Position numbers and translations under genes: made by a program
In this document: positions 1 through 6,671 of the stretch, piece by piece
Layout: each line of letters begins with the position of its first letter
Position numbering within the stretch: the stretch's first letter is position 1
DNA from: Planctomycetota bacterium
GTDB lineage: Bacteria > Planctomycetota > DG-23 > SLPQ01
Direction of reading: 5' to 3'
Length of the DNA: 19,835 nucleotides
Assembly (NCBI GenBank): GCA_021160625.1
Contig: JAGHCE010000118.1
Span: 1-19,835, forward strand
The notes under the pieces: generated by a model
What the model was told of the DNA's origin: nothing
The model's input: only the letters and a program-made list of their open reading frames with translations
Databases searched by the model: none

Positions 1-26
1 AGCAAAGAGGGGGCGAAGCCCTCCCC
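1..26 (+). repeat. GAA-loop hairpin repeat, copy at left edge
   Basis: Short palindromic repeat beginning AGCAAAG, with a G-rich arm, a GAA loop and a C-rich arm (GGGGGC-GAA-GCCCTCC). The same module occurs near 225, 3455, 3484, 5997, 7563, 7589, 8856 and 14799. This copy lies just beyond the 3' end of the tRNA gene and may continue outside the window. Confidence 0.8.
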
Positions 27-44
27 TACTTCAAGCTGACAATC

Positions 45-119
45 TGGAGCCGGCGGTGAGAATCGAACTCACAACCTTCCGCTTACAAGGCGGAAGCTCT
101 ACCGTTGAGCTACGCCGGC
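45..119 (-). tRNA. tRNA-Thr (anticodon UGU)
   Basis: Read on the minus strand this folds into a complete cloverleaf. The acceptor stem is GCCGGCG/CGCCGGC, the D arm is GCTC/GAGC, the anticodon stem is TCCGC/GCGGA around loop CTTGTAA, and the T arm is GTGAG/CTCAC with the TTCGATT loop. The anticodon TGT reads ACA and related threonine codons. The discriminator base is U, and CCA is encoded at 47-45. The gene sits downstream of ybjQ on the same strand, about 160 bases away across a repeat remnant. No intron or unusual base is visible. Confidence 0.97.
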
Positions 120-203
120 CTACGCAGCAGCCCCCACTGGAAAACTGTGAATTCTACCACTGCGCCTTACTGATTCAAGCCTTTTCTCGTTTAGCCGCGC
201 CCT

Positions 204-265
204 ACGCAAGCCACCAGTGCCACATAGCAAAGAGGGGCGAAGGCATCCCCTGGTGGCACATACGA
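204..265. repeat. Palindromic repeat remnant (CCAGTGGCACATA / GAA-loop type)
   Basis: Contains GCCACCAGTGCCACATAG followed by an imperfect GAA-loop hairpin (GGGGCGAAGGCATCCCC), then CTGGTGGCACATA, which is inverted relative to the first part. The same words recur at 3508-3540, 6022-6036 and 6105-6120. It fills most of the spacer between ybjQ and the tRNA gene. No gene is visible here. Confidence 0.65.
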
Positions 266-280
266 GGCGGTGAGACGGGG

Positions 281-613
281 CTACTGGGTGTAGGAAGAAG
301 CGATCAGTGTGACGGCGGTTCCGTAGGCGAGGACTTCCGCCGCGTTTTCCATAATCGCCGACGTCGAGAAGCGCGCATTTATGACGGCGTCGGCGCCGAG
401 CGCCTGGGCCTGGGCGGCCATCCGGCCGAGGGCCTCCTCGCGGGCTTCGTCGAGCATCTCGGTGTAGCCGGTAATCTCACCGCCGAATATCTGCGTCACC
501 CGCGCCATTATATCTTTTCCGACGTGCTTGGCCCGTATGGTGTTGCCGCGCACGAGGCCGAGCATCCCGGTTATCTCGTACCCGACCACGAAGTCGGTGT
601 TCACCACGATCAT
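281..613 (-). CDS. YbjQ family (UPF0145, 'heavy-metal-binding domain') protein
   Basis: This 110-residue protein matches the whole length of the YbjQ/UPF0145 family. Visible family features are the opening strand with GYEITGMLGLVRG, the NTIRAKHVGKDI segment, the GGEITGYTEML turn, the helix carrying EAREEALGRM, and the GADAVINARFSTS strand. Family members are small proteins of unknown biochemical role; the heavy-metal-binding name comes from the domain database and is not a demonstrated activity. The start is ATG at 613 with GGAG about 8 bases upstream. It begins 12 bases after the stop of the preceding secreted-protein gene on the same strand, so it is probably the last gene of a three-gene operon. 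No signal peptide is seen, so it is likely cytoplasmic. Confidence 0.93.
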   Translation of the reverse strand: MIVVNTDFVVGYEITGMLGLVRGNTIRAKHVGKDIMARVTQIFGGEITGYTEMLDEAREEALGRMAAQAQALGADAVINARFSTSAIMENAAEVLAYGTAVTLIASSYTQ

Positions 614-625
614 ATCCGCTCTCCG

Positions 626-2158
626 TCACTTGCCGTCTGGAGCGACACTCCCCCTGGAGGTCACCGTGCCGGCAACAAGGCTCACATACATGCGCCCATC
701 ATCCCCCTTGTAGACCCACTGCTCGGTGCGGCCCCAGCCGCCGGAGCAGGCGTTTATCTCGTCGGGCCTGCCCCTGGCTCTCAGGACATGCTCGCGCGTC
801 ATCCCGACAGCCACCGTTCCGCCGGCCGCGAGCTCCTCGAGCACGCGCGCGTGTTCCAGCAGCTCTTTCCTGCCGAACTCCTCCGGGCGCCGCCATTTGC
901 CCTTGTAGTACACGTACCCCATTTCCCGCAGCTTCTCACCGGACTGGCGGTTTGAGGGGTCCAGCAGGAATGCCTCCTTGAAACAGAGCGCCGCCTGGGC
1001 CTTGTCGTCGAGAAACAAGAGCACGCGGTTGCCCAGGCGAATCCAGTCGCCGGCGTCATTTTGGTCCATCTGTGATTTCTCGGCCAGGATCGCCTCAATC
1101 ACGATAACCCTGTAGTCACCGTAGTCGGGATATATCTCCCGGACCTTACGGGCCAGCGAGTAGAGGGCCGCGTAATCGCCGGACGGCACCCTGGCATGCT
1201 CGTCGTCGAGCGCCGCGGCCAGGAGATTGCGGTACCTGGCCCCCTCGCCGAATATTTCCTTCGCCTTCTGCGCCAGCGCGTAGTAATCTCGGTGAGGCTG
1301 TCTGCCAGCCCTTCGGCTTTCGATCGCAAATCCCTTCTCAAGAAGGTTGGCGGCCAGGGCACTCTCCGGAAGGAGTCCCTGCGCCTTGCGCGCCGCCTCG
1401 TAGTATGTCCACGCATTCCGGCGCCCCTCGGCAAGGACGAATGCGTCTATGCCCTTCCTGACGTAGAACTCGTAGAGCGCAGGCTCGTCCAGGAACCCGG
1501 CGGCCTTCTGTGCCAGCTGCAGATAAGATTGCCAGTCCTCCGGCCCCAGCACCAGACCCTCCATCTTCAGACCCTTCGAAAAAGCCGCACGGGCCAACGC
1601 CCCCAGACGTTCATCGGGGTACTCGCTTGTCCACGACCTGGCCTCCCTGCCGATCTCGTACAGGCTCTCGGGCGTCGCCTGCGGGTCGCCAAGCGTGCCC
1701 ACGATCTTCGCGACCACCCCCTGCGCCGTCTCAAGGCGGAAAACCTTCACGTACAACCTCTGCGTGTCCTCCATCAGGGCCGTCTCGCCTTCCACCCTCA
1801 GCACCGTCTTGTCGCCCACGCCCCTGAAAAGCTCATCGATATCCATTCCGGGGCGGAGGACAAACATCAGCGAACTGTCCCCCAGCGCTAAGTTATTTCC
1901 CATCCGGCCCGCATACCGGCCCTCGGTGATGATCCTCGTCCCAGCGGGCAGATTGCCCTCTTTGAGCTCCGAGAGGGATATCCGTCTGGGCTTCGAGACA
2001 GCGTACTCCGGCCGCGGGGCTTGTGCCAAAACCGACGGCGTCGCCGGTAGGGGCTCGGCTGCAGGGCTCTCTCCGGCCGGCGCCGGCGGTGTCAGTACGC
2101 CGCCGACAACGATTGCTGCCGCGAGACAAGCCGCGCCAATTCGTCGTCCACTTCCCAT
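626..2158 (-). CDS. Secreted helical-repeat protein with BamE/SmpA-like C-terminus
   Basis: 510 residues of uncertain function. Residues 1-29 form a signal peptide (positively charged MGSGRR, hydrophobic core, APAG end). Residues about 60-150 look like a small beta domain of OB type. Residues about 165-410 are helical repeats with recurring YxxLAxKAxxxF-type motifs, ending in a TPR-like stretch. It continues into YYKGKWRRPEEF, a phrase I associate with planctomycete proteins. Residues about 452-501 (GMTREHVLRARGRPDEI, then WVYKGDDG) resemble the BamE/SmpA fold found in outer-membrane assembly lipoproteins. There is no lipobox Cys, so it is probably periplasmic and soluble. The ATG at 2158 has AAGGA upstream and starts inside the previous gene, overlapping it by 67 bases. 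The signal peptide argues for keeping this start. Confidence 0.85.
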   Translation of the reverse strand: MGSGRRIGAACLAAAIVVGGVLTPPAPAGESPAAEPLPATPSVLAQAPRPEYAVSKPRRISLSELKEGNLPAGTRIITEGRYAGRMGNNLALGDSSLMFVLRPGMDIDELFRGVGDKTVLRVEGETALMEDTQRLYVKVFRLETAQGVVAKIVGTLGDPQATPESLYEIGREARSWTSEYPDERLGALARAAFSKGLKMEGLVLGPEDWQSYLQLAQKAAGFLDEPALYEFYVRKGIDAFVLAEGRRNAWTYYEAARKAQGLLPESALAANLLEKGFAIESRRAGRQPHRDYYALAQKAKEIFGEGARYRNLLAAALDDEHARVPSGDYAALYSLARKVREIYPDYGDYRVIVIEAILAEKSQMDQNDAGDWIRLGNRVLLFLDDKAQAALCFKEAFLLDPSNRQSGEKLREMGYVYYKGKWRRPEEFGRKELLEHARVLEELAAGGTVAVGMTREHVLRARGRPDEINACSGGWGRTEQWVYKGDDGRMYVSLVAGTVTSRGSVAPDGK

Positions 2159-3105
2159 CCCAGTTCCTTCAACATCTCCACGTCAGTCACGAAAATGCTT
2201 TTAGTACTGTCCAGGACCAGCACCCAGTGCCGCCGGGCACCTGTCTGGCCCCTCTCATAGTCCATCCGCGACAGCACAGCCCGAAGAACGCACTCGGTAC
2301 CCTCTTTTACCCTGTAGCGTTCGAAAAAGGGCCCGTCAAATGATATTTCCACTTCCCTGCCCGACGGGCTGAAAACCCGGTAGGACACAGTAAGGGCGGA
2401 GGCCTTGAACGCGCTGCCTTCCCTCTTCTCCACCTTGGAGCGGATAACCACCCACCGGCCGGCATAGTTGCGCTGGAATTCCTGCCGCCAAGGGCCCCCG
2501 GCATCCGCGGCGAGGGCCTCTTCGGCACCGGCAGCGGGGCTGGCAGAAGCCGACTGCGGTGAGAGCCGGCGGCCGAGCCTTGTTGCGGCGGGGCCTATGT
2601 ATGCCTGCCGGGCCAGGGCCTCAAGAGAAATCGGCATCGCGCTATAAGATCCTTGTGCGCTGTGCTCGACGCCGCTTCGCTGGACCAGGACAGAGACCTC
2701 CTCCAGCGCCGCCTCGACCTCGTCGGTCGCGCTGCCGGCGGCTCCCCATCTCCTGTACGCGGCAAGCGCGCGTTCGTACGCCCCCCGCGCCGCGTGATAG
2801 TCACCCTGCTGGGCGGCCGTCTGGGCGCGCTCGACCTCAACCTGGGCCTTCTGCAGCGCGCTCGTCCTGACCACGCTCGTCCCCACAACGACACCCACCG
2901 CCAGGAGCACGGCCACCAGCAGGGCCGCCAGCCACCAGGCCTGCTTCGGCAGTTTGGACTTGCTCTTGACGGTGTAGATGCGCTCGTCCTGCGCGGGAAG
3001 GCCGTGCTGGTAGACAGGCATCCCGCAATTAGGGCAGGTCTTGACCTCGACCTCCGGGTCAAGAAAGACGATTCGTTCACCGCAAATGCAGTCCACTTCC
3101 GTCAA
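2092..3105 (-). CDS. Zinc-ribbon, single-pass membrane protein of unknown function
   Basis: 337 residues. The N-terminus holds four cysteines, C6, C8, C24 and C27 (CIC...CPNC), a zinc-ribbon arrangement. A single transmembrane helix lies at about 57-77 (WWLAALLVAVLLAVGVVVG) and is followed by a charged helical stretch at about 83-125 that could be a TPR or coiled coil. A beta-rich domain at about 200-330 may be OB-like, similar in outline to the one in the next gene. The likely topology is a cytoplasmic zinc ribbon and an external C-terminal domain. The start is TTG at 3105: an in-frame stop lies five codons upstream, and AGGAG sits six bases before TTG. It is the first gene of the operon leading to the BamE-like and YbjQ genes. 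A TATGAT hexamer at 3134-3129 is a weak -10 candidate without a good -35. Confidence 0.85.
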   Translation of the reverse strand: MTEVDCICGERIVFLDPEVEVKTCPNCGMPVYQHGLPAQDERIYTVKSKSKLPKQAWWLAALLVAVLLAVGVVVGTSVVRTSALQKAQVEVERAQTAAQQGDYHAARGAYERALAAYRRWGAAGSATDEVEAALEEVSVLVQRSGVEHSAQGSYSAMPISLEALARQAYIGPAATRLGRRLSPQSASASPAAGAEEALAADAGGPWRQEFQRNYAGRWVVIRSKVEKREGSAFKASALTVSYRVFSPSGREVEISFDGPFFERYRVKEGTECVLRAVLSRMDYERGQTGARRHWVLVLDSTKSIFVTDVEMLKELGWEVDDELARLVSRQQSLSAAY

Positions 3106-3184
3106 AGCCGGCTCCTGTCATTCCATCTATCATAGACGACCAGCCACGCCGCAGGTTCCCCTTCCTTGCCGGCACCGCACGCGG

Positions 3185-3245
3185 AAGGCCGGGTTATTCC
3201 GCGTGCGGCAAGCCGCACCCTACAGAGCCACCAGTGCCACATCGT
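3185..3245. repeat. Palindromic repeat module (GTGCGG-CAA-CCGCAC type)
   Basis: Contains GTGCGGCAAGCCGCACCCTAC, a hairpin around CAA/CAAG, followed by GAGCCACCAGTGCCACAT. The CCCTAC end and the CCAGTGCCACAT word recur at 6097-6120. It is the first module of the repeat-packed spacer 3106-3620 between two divergent operons. No gene is visible in that spacer. Confidence 0.7.
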
Positions 3246-3248
3246 TGT

Positions 3249-3308
3249 GTAGGGTGTGCTTTAGCGCACGCGGAATAAACATTCGGCAGACAAGAATGTC
3301 CGCCCTAC
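3249..3308. repeat. 60-bp GTAGGG...CCCTAC double-hairpin repeat, copy 1
   Basis: Bounded by inverted ends GTAGGG and CCCTAC. It holds a TGTGC-TTTA-GCGCA hairpin, then CGCGGAATAA, then a GGCAGACA-AGAA-TGTCCGCC hairpin. A near-identical 59-bp copy lies at 5818-5876. A third, at 6042-6102, shares the first half and the ends but has a different inner hairpin. Confidence 0.85.
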
Positions 3309-3324
3309 CCCTTGGGTGCAGCTT

Positions 3325-3385
3325 GCCGCACGCGCAATATGATCCCCACGGCGGGGCAAGACCCGCCGGGGGACACGCATCACCG
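3325..3385. repeat. Palindromic repeat module (GGCGGG-GCAAGA-CCCGCC)
   Basis: Contains a CACGCGCAATATGATC prefix followed by a perfect CGGCGGG/CCCGCCG hairpin with loop GCAAGA. The same prefix and hairpin occur at about 5890-5935 (ACGGCGGG...CCCGCCGT). It directly precedes a ~95-bp composite repeat. Confidence 0.7.
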
Positions 3386-3481
3386 GTAGGGGCGAGGGAA
3401 GCCTGGCCCGCAGAAGGTCAAATGATTGCCACGGACAACGTCCGCGGCCCCCCGTAGCAGAAAGGGGGCGAAGCCCTCCCC
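3386..3481 (+). repeat. 95-bp three-hairpin composite repeat, copy 1
   Basis: The order is GTAGGGGCGAGG...CCTGGCCCGC (hairpin 1), GAAGGTCAAATGATTG, CCACGGAC-AAC-GTCCGCGG (hairpin 2), CCCCCGTAGCAGAAAG, then GGGGGC-GAA-GCCCTCC (hairpin 3). Copies with the same order lie at 7494-7588, 8788-8881 and 14731-14825. In this copy hairpin 2 has one A-C mismatch. Confidence 0.88.
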
Positions 3482-3483
3482 CC

Positions 3484-3540
3484 ATAGCAAAGAGGGGGCG
3501 AAGCCCTCCACTGGTGGACAAGCCACCAGTGGCACATATA
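3484..3540. repeat. GAA-loop hairpin plus perfect 10-bp inverted repeat
   Basis: A second GAA-loop module (3484-3510) is followed by a perfect inverted repeat, CCACTGGTGG at 3508-3517 and CCACCAGTGG at 3523-3532, with loop ACAAG, then CACATA. The loop and left arm overlap the -35 element of the promoter candidate at 3515-3542. Confidence 0.85.
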
Positions 3541-3542
3541 CT
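3515..3542 (+). promoter_or_regulatory. Candidate sigma70-type promoter inside repeat
   Basis: TGGACA (5 of 6 to TTGACA) at 3515-3520, a 16-base spacer, then TATACT (5 of 6 to TATAAT) at 3537-3542, inside a locally AT-rich patch. It points toward the membrane-protein pair starting at 3621 and would give a leader of about 70 bases. It is a sequence match only. Confidence 0.42.
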
Positions 3543-3620
3543 ATTATACCGGTTTTGCGGCCCTGTTGCACTGCTTTGGAGGGTCGCGGAGTTGAAACCA
3601 CCCTGGAGTCCGCGCCGCTT

Positions 3621-4826
3621 ATGAACGTCTTTCGGCCGATCAGCCTGTCCGCAAAGGCCGTCTCGAGGCATTTCTCGCCCGCATCGAGGTCGATCCTGAC
3701 CGCGGCGGTCCTGGCCTTTTGCATCGGGCGGACCTACCTGTACCAGGCACTCGTCGACCCACCCTCCATAGACGAGCGGACCTGGGTCGACCGGTCGCTA
3801 AAGCCCCTGTGGTGCGATGAAGGCATCGACTGCTATCCTGACCAGTATTACTACGCGCGTCACCATCCCGCCTTTGCCCGCCTGGCCTACCGGTTAGTCC
3901 TCCACAGTATGGGCGTCTACGAACTCGACCGCCCGATGGCCGACTACGACCACAGCTGGGAATGGAACCTGGAGCGCGGCGCCTATCCGCCGCTTGAAAT
4001 CGAGATGCCGCTTCGCCTCGTCAACGTCGCCTTCCTCGCGGGGATGGTGCTGCTGGTATATCTCGGTCTCAAACGCATACTCGCAAACCGGTTTCTCGCG
4101 CTGGCGGGCTGCCTGCCGATTATCTTCCACCCACCCGTGCACACGGGCGTGTGCCCCTATATCGGCGCCGACTCGATGCTCTTGTTCTGGATGGCGGCCT
4201 TCTGGTACGTATGGCTCCTGGCCAGTAAAAGGGGACTGGGCGGGGTTGTGGTCCTGGGCGTGACGGCTGGGTTTCTCGTTTCCACGAAGGTAAACGGCGC
4301 GTTCGCGGTGCTGGGCGCCTGCATATACTACGCCGTCGTGGCAAGGGGAATACGCAGGCTGCTATGGCCGATGATACTGGTGGCGCTGGCCGCGGTGGTA
4401 TTCGTGGTCTTGAATCCCGTCTACCGTGCAGGGGACTTCCGCTGGGCCTTCAAGGTCCTCAGCGATACGATCGCATTGCTCTTCGAGCTCAAGGAGCACA
4501 CGGCCGATTACGACTGGGGCCGCTGCAGCAGGGCGGAGACGCTGCTGGCCGCCTTTCCGTACTGGTTTTTCTACCTGCCGACGCTGGCCCTGGCCGTCCG
4601 GTACCGGCACGAGAGGTGGATGAGCGTCACGGTTTCCTGGGCGCTGCCGACGGTACTGCTCAACTGGTCACTCATATACATACCGTTCGCCAAGTACGCC
4701 GCGCCGATATCGGTGCCATTCCTGGTGCTCTTTTCGGCGGGAGGCCTTTGCCTGCTGCAGGAGGCCTTCCATAGCACTGCAAACCACGACATACATAAGG
4801 CCGGTGACCCGGAGACCTCCGTATGA
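3621..4826 (+). CDS. GT-C type (PMT/ArnT-like) membrane glycosyltransferase
   Basis: 401 residues with roughly nine to ten predicted membrane helices. After the first helix (about 22-42) comes a long, probably external loop carrying PPSIDERTW and further on YYYARHHPAFARLAYRL. This resembles the first-loop acidic residues and HPP-like segment of PMT/ArnT family (GT39/GT83, PF13231-type) enzymes, which transfer sugars from polyprenyl-phosphate donors on the outer face of the inner membrane. Donor and acceptor cannot be read from the sequence. The frame stays open upstream to 3426, but those 65 codons translate repeat DNA and hairpins, so I chose the ATG at 3621 (GGAG about 12 bases upstream). 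Its stop overlaps the next start by four bases (ATGA), indicating translational coupling. Confidence 0.75.
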   Translation: MNVFRPISLSAKAVSRHFSPASRSILTAAVLAFCIGRTYLYQALVDPPSIDERTWVDRSLKPLWCDEGIDCYPDQYYYARHHPAFARLAYRLVLHSMGVYELDRPMADYDHSWEWNLERGAYPPLEIEMPLRLVNVAFLAGMVLLVYLGLKRILANRFLALAGCLPIIFHPPVHTGVCPYIGADSMLLFWMAAFWYVWLLASKRGLGGVVVLGVTAGFLVSTKVNGAFAVLGACIYYAVVARGIRRLLWPMILVALAAVVFVVLNPVYRAGDFRWAFKVLSDTIALLFELKEHTADYDWGRCSRAETLLAAFPYWFFYLPTLALAVRYRHERWMSVTVSWALPTVLLNWSLIYIPFAKYAAPISVPFLVLFSAGGLCLLQEAFHSTANHDIHKAGDPETSV

Positions 4827-5770
4827 CTGCCGGGAGGGTCATCACAATCGCACTGGCCGCAGGGGCACTCGCTCTCCTCTACGCCTCGTGCCTGCTTATC
4901 TTCCTGCGCAGGGGGCCAGACGGACGGTGCCCCTCGCAAAGGCAAGCGCACCGAACGGCCTGGACGTTCCTGGTTCCCGTGCCCGTCCTGCCGCCGCTTG
5001 TCATCTACATCCCATGGTCAAAGCTCTTCCCGGCGGTCGGGGATGCGGGAACGCTATTTCTCTCGGCGCTTCTACTCTTCACGTGGCTTGGCCTCTACGC
5101 ACGCGGTGGGGCGGACACGCCCAAAGACGAGAAAGTGCTCCTCGGCAGGGCTCTGGCGGTTGCGGTGCTGTGCGCGCTTATCAAGCCGGATATGCTTCTG
5201 CTTCCCCTTGCGATGGTTGTCGTTGAATGCCTGCGGCGCAGGCGAAGCATCGGGCCGAGGCTGCTTGCCAAAGCCGCCGGGCTTATCGTACTGGCCGGGG
5301 TCGTTCGCGTGGCCGTATGGAGTCTCGTGATACCGTCGGCGTGGTTCGGACTTGTGGAACTTGCGCGCAGGATCCTGGGCGGGCTTGCCTGGGACAGCCA
5401 GGGCTGGATACTTTCCGGCAGCGGTCTGCGGAGGGTTTATGAATACGGCCCCAGTTTCGGCGCTTACTTCTACTGGCCGCTGTTGGTGCCGCTTATCGTC
5501 CTTTTGTACAGGTACCGCCGAGAGTGGTGGTTTGTGCCGGTGTCCGCCTGGAGCGCGACCATTTTCATCCTGACGATCGCCCTCGTCAGGAAGCCCTACC
5601 TGGCCGGCTGCCCCGCGCTCCAGGCCGCGATGCTGCTGGCGTTCGGAGTCCCCGCCCTGCTTGCGATAGGGGACGAATACACCGCTGCCCGTCGTGAAGT
5701 ACATATCAGCCGTAGGGGCGCTGGTTCACTTGCGCCCACAGGTAAAGGGTACGCGCATTGGGCGCGATAA
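4823..5770 (+). CDS. Multi-spanning membrane protein, probable partner of upstream glycosyltransferase
   Basis: 315 residues with about eight hydrophobic segments, for example near 5-27, 46-63, 73-92, 108-130, 148-170, 212-232, 240-258 and 265-285. The phrase LCALIKPDMLLLPLA is reminiscent of GT-C glycosyltransferases. I see no convincing N-terminal catalytic acidic loop, so it could be a shortened or non-catalytic relative, or an unrelated membrane protein. It overlaps the preceding gene by ATGA and is certainly co-transcribed with it. The last 19 residues (from R297) are encoded by the palindromic repeat at 5712-5783, which also supplies the TAA stop. The native C-terminus was therefore probably different. 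No function can be named from sequence alone. Confidence 0.78.
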   Translation: MTAGRVITIALAAGALALLYASCLLIFLRRGPDGRCPSQRQAHRTAWTFLVPVPVLPPLVIYIPWSKLFPAVGDAGTLFLSALLLFTWLGLYARGGADTPKDEKVLLGRALAVAVLCALIKPDMLLLPLAMVVVECLRRRRSIGPRLLAKAAGLIVLAGVVRVAVWSLVIPSAWFGLVELARRILGGLAWDSQGWILSGSGLRRVYEYGPSFGAYFYWPLLVPLIVLLYRYRREWWFVPVSAWSATIFILTIALVRKPYLAGCPALQAAMLLAFGVPALLAIGDEYTAARREVHISRRGAGSLAPTGKGYAHWAR

Positions 5771-5783
5771 ATCGCGCCCCTAC
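5712..5783. repeat. 72-bp GTAGGGGCG...CGCCCCTAC repeat, copy 1 (overlaps a gene end)
   Basis: Bounded by GTAGGGGCG and CGCCCCTAC, with an inner hairpin GCGCGATAAATCGCGC. It carries CAGGTAAAGGGTA and GCATTGGGCG in its middle. The copy at 8689-8761 is this element in inverted orientation. The repeat encodes the last 19 codons and the stop of the membrane-protein gene ending at 5770. Confidence 0.85.
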
Positions 5784-5817
5784 ATAGCCGAGCAGCGCCG
5801 CATAATGATGTAGTTGT

Positions 5818-5876
5818 GTAGGGTGCGCTTTAGCGCACGCGGAATAAATGATGGCAGACAAGAATGTCTGCCCTAC
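5818..5876. repeat. 59-bp GTAGGG...CCCTAC double-hairpin repeat, copy 2
   Basis: Nearly identical to 3249-3308. It has the TGCGC-TTTA-GCGCA hairpin, CGCGGAATAAATGAT, then a perfect GGCAGACA-AGAA-TGTCTGCC hairpin. In copy 1 the corresponding inner pair has a C where this copy has T in TGTCTGCC. Confidence 0.87.
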
Positions 5877-5885
5877 CTGTTGGCT

Positions 5886-6022
5886 GGTGCACGCGGAATA
5901 CGATCTGCACGGCGGGGCAAGACCCGCCGTGGCACATACAGCCACATAGCTTTTCGGAAGGTCAGATGAGTTCCGTGCGCAACGCGCGCGGCCCCATAGC
6001 AGAAAGGGGTCGAAGACCCCCC
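5886..6022. repeat. Degenerate repeat run: CCCGCC hairpin, AAC-loop and GAA-loop modules
   Basis: Contains ACGGCGGG-GCAAGA-CCCGCCGT, then TTTTCGGAAGGTCAGATGAG joined to an AAC-loop hairpin (CCGTGCGC-AAC-GCGCGCGG, one G-U pair). A GAA-loop hairpin of the variant stem GGGGTC-GAA-GACCCC ends it at 5997-6022. It looks like the 3' two thirds of a ~95-bp composite unit whose first hairpin has been replaced. Confidence 0.75.
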
Positions 6023-6041
6023 ACCAGTGCCACATCGCTGT

Positions 6042-6102
6042 GTAGGGTGCGCTTTAGCGCACGCGGAATATGATCCGCACGGTGCGACAAGCCACACCCT
6101 AC
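6042..6102. repeat. 61-bp GTAGGG...CCCTAC repeat, copy 3
   Basis: Starts like copies 1 and 2 (GTAGGGTGCGCTTTAGCGCACGC). It then carries GGAATATGATCCGCACG and an imperfect GGTGCG-ACAA-GCCACACC hairpin before CCCTAC. GAGCCACCAGTACCACATAG follows. The rest of the spacer to 6252 has no gene. A poor promoter-like pair lies at 6156 (TTGGCC) and 6181 (TAGAAT) with a long 19-base gap. Confidence 0.8.
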
Positions 6103-6252
6103 AGAGCCACCAGTACCACATAGTGACGCAGGACACCTTGAATCCGGAAAAAACGTTGGCCTGCAGGGCCTGGGGCAGGTTAGAATATCCAACGGTGCAA
6201 TGAGGGACCCTGTGCCTCCGGGAGGTGGGGGCTTCTTGTTCGGAGCGGCTTT

Positions 6253-6645
6253 ATGAGTGACGATATCCGTGAGGTGATGCGGCCGACGCCTTTCTCACCG
6301 CTAAAACGCGTCGGCAAGTCCGGAAAGCGCAAAAAGGGCAGCGGCGGCCGCACGGAAGGTGATGAGGAAAACGAGGCGCCTCAGGCGGAAGAAGGGGAGA
6401 TTTCCGACGCCGAGCTGGAGACGCTCGCACGCGACGTCGAGACCGCAAACCAGAGGCTGGCGAAGGCCGGTCGCGACGTGCGCCTCAGGCTTGCCGAAGG
6501 AGTGCACGCGCCGCTTGTCGAGATTATCCTCCCTGACAAGTCCGGCGCAGAGCTCGTGACGAGGCGAATCAAGCCGAGTGGATTCGAGGAGTGGGTACAG
6601 CGGCTTGAAAGCGGCGAAGGACTCATCATAGACGAAGAATTATAA
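6253..6645 (+). CDS. Small FlaG-like protein
   Basis: 130 residues. The first 55 are charged and low-complexity (Lys-rich, then Glu-rich) and look disordered. The second half matches the outline of FlaG/YvyC proteins. A helix ending in ETANQRLAKAGRDVRLRLAEG leads into a strand pair of the type 'VEIILPDKSGAELVTRRIKPSGF', and the end is GLIIDEEL, like the GLLVDEKA-type ends of that family. FlaG proteins are tied to flagellar filament length, but no other flagellar gene is in this window, so the role is uncertain. The start is ATG at 6253 with GGAG seven bases upstream. It is followed after 26 bases by the kinase-like gene on the same strand, so the two are probably co-transcribed. Confidence 0.68.
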   Translation: MSDDIREVMRPTPFSPLKRVGKSGKRKKGSGGRTEGDEENEAPQAEEGEISDAELETLARDVETANQRLAKAGRDVRLRLAEGVHAPLVEIILPDKSGAELVTRRIKPSGFEEWVQRLESGEGLIIDEEL

Positions 6646-6671
6646 CGGGGCAGCATATTCGAGGAGGAAAT

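Noticed and set aside
56..955. 299-codon plus-strand open frame from the tRNA across ybjQ
   Set aside because: It is antisense to the tRNA, the clear YbjQ gene and the C-terminus of the secreted protein; the translation has no domain and reflects high GC.
1196..1891. 231-codon plus-strand frame
   Set aside because: Antisense to the 510-residue secreted protein, which has a signal peptide, SD and recognisable domains.
3426..3620. 65-codon N-terminal extension of the membrane glycosyltransferase
   Set aside because: These codons translate palindromic repeats that recur in non-coding spacers; a candidate promoter lies within them.
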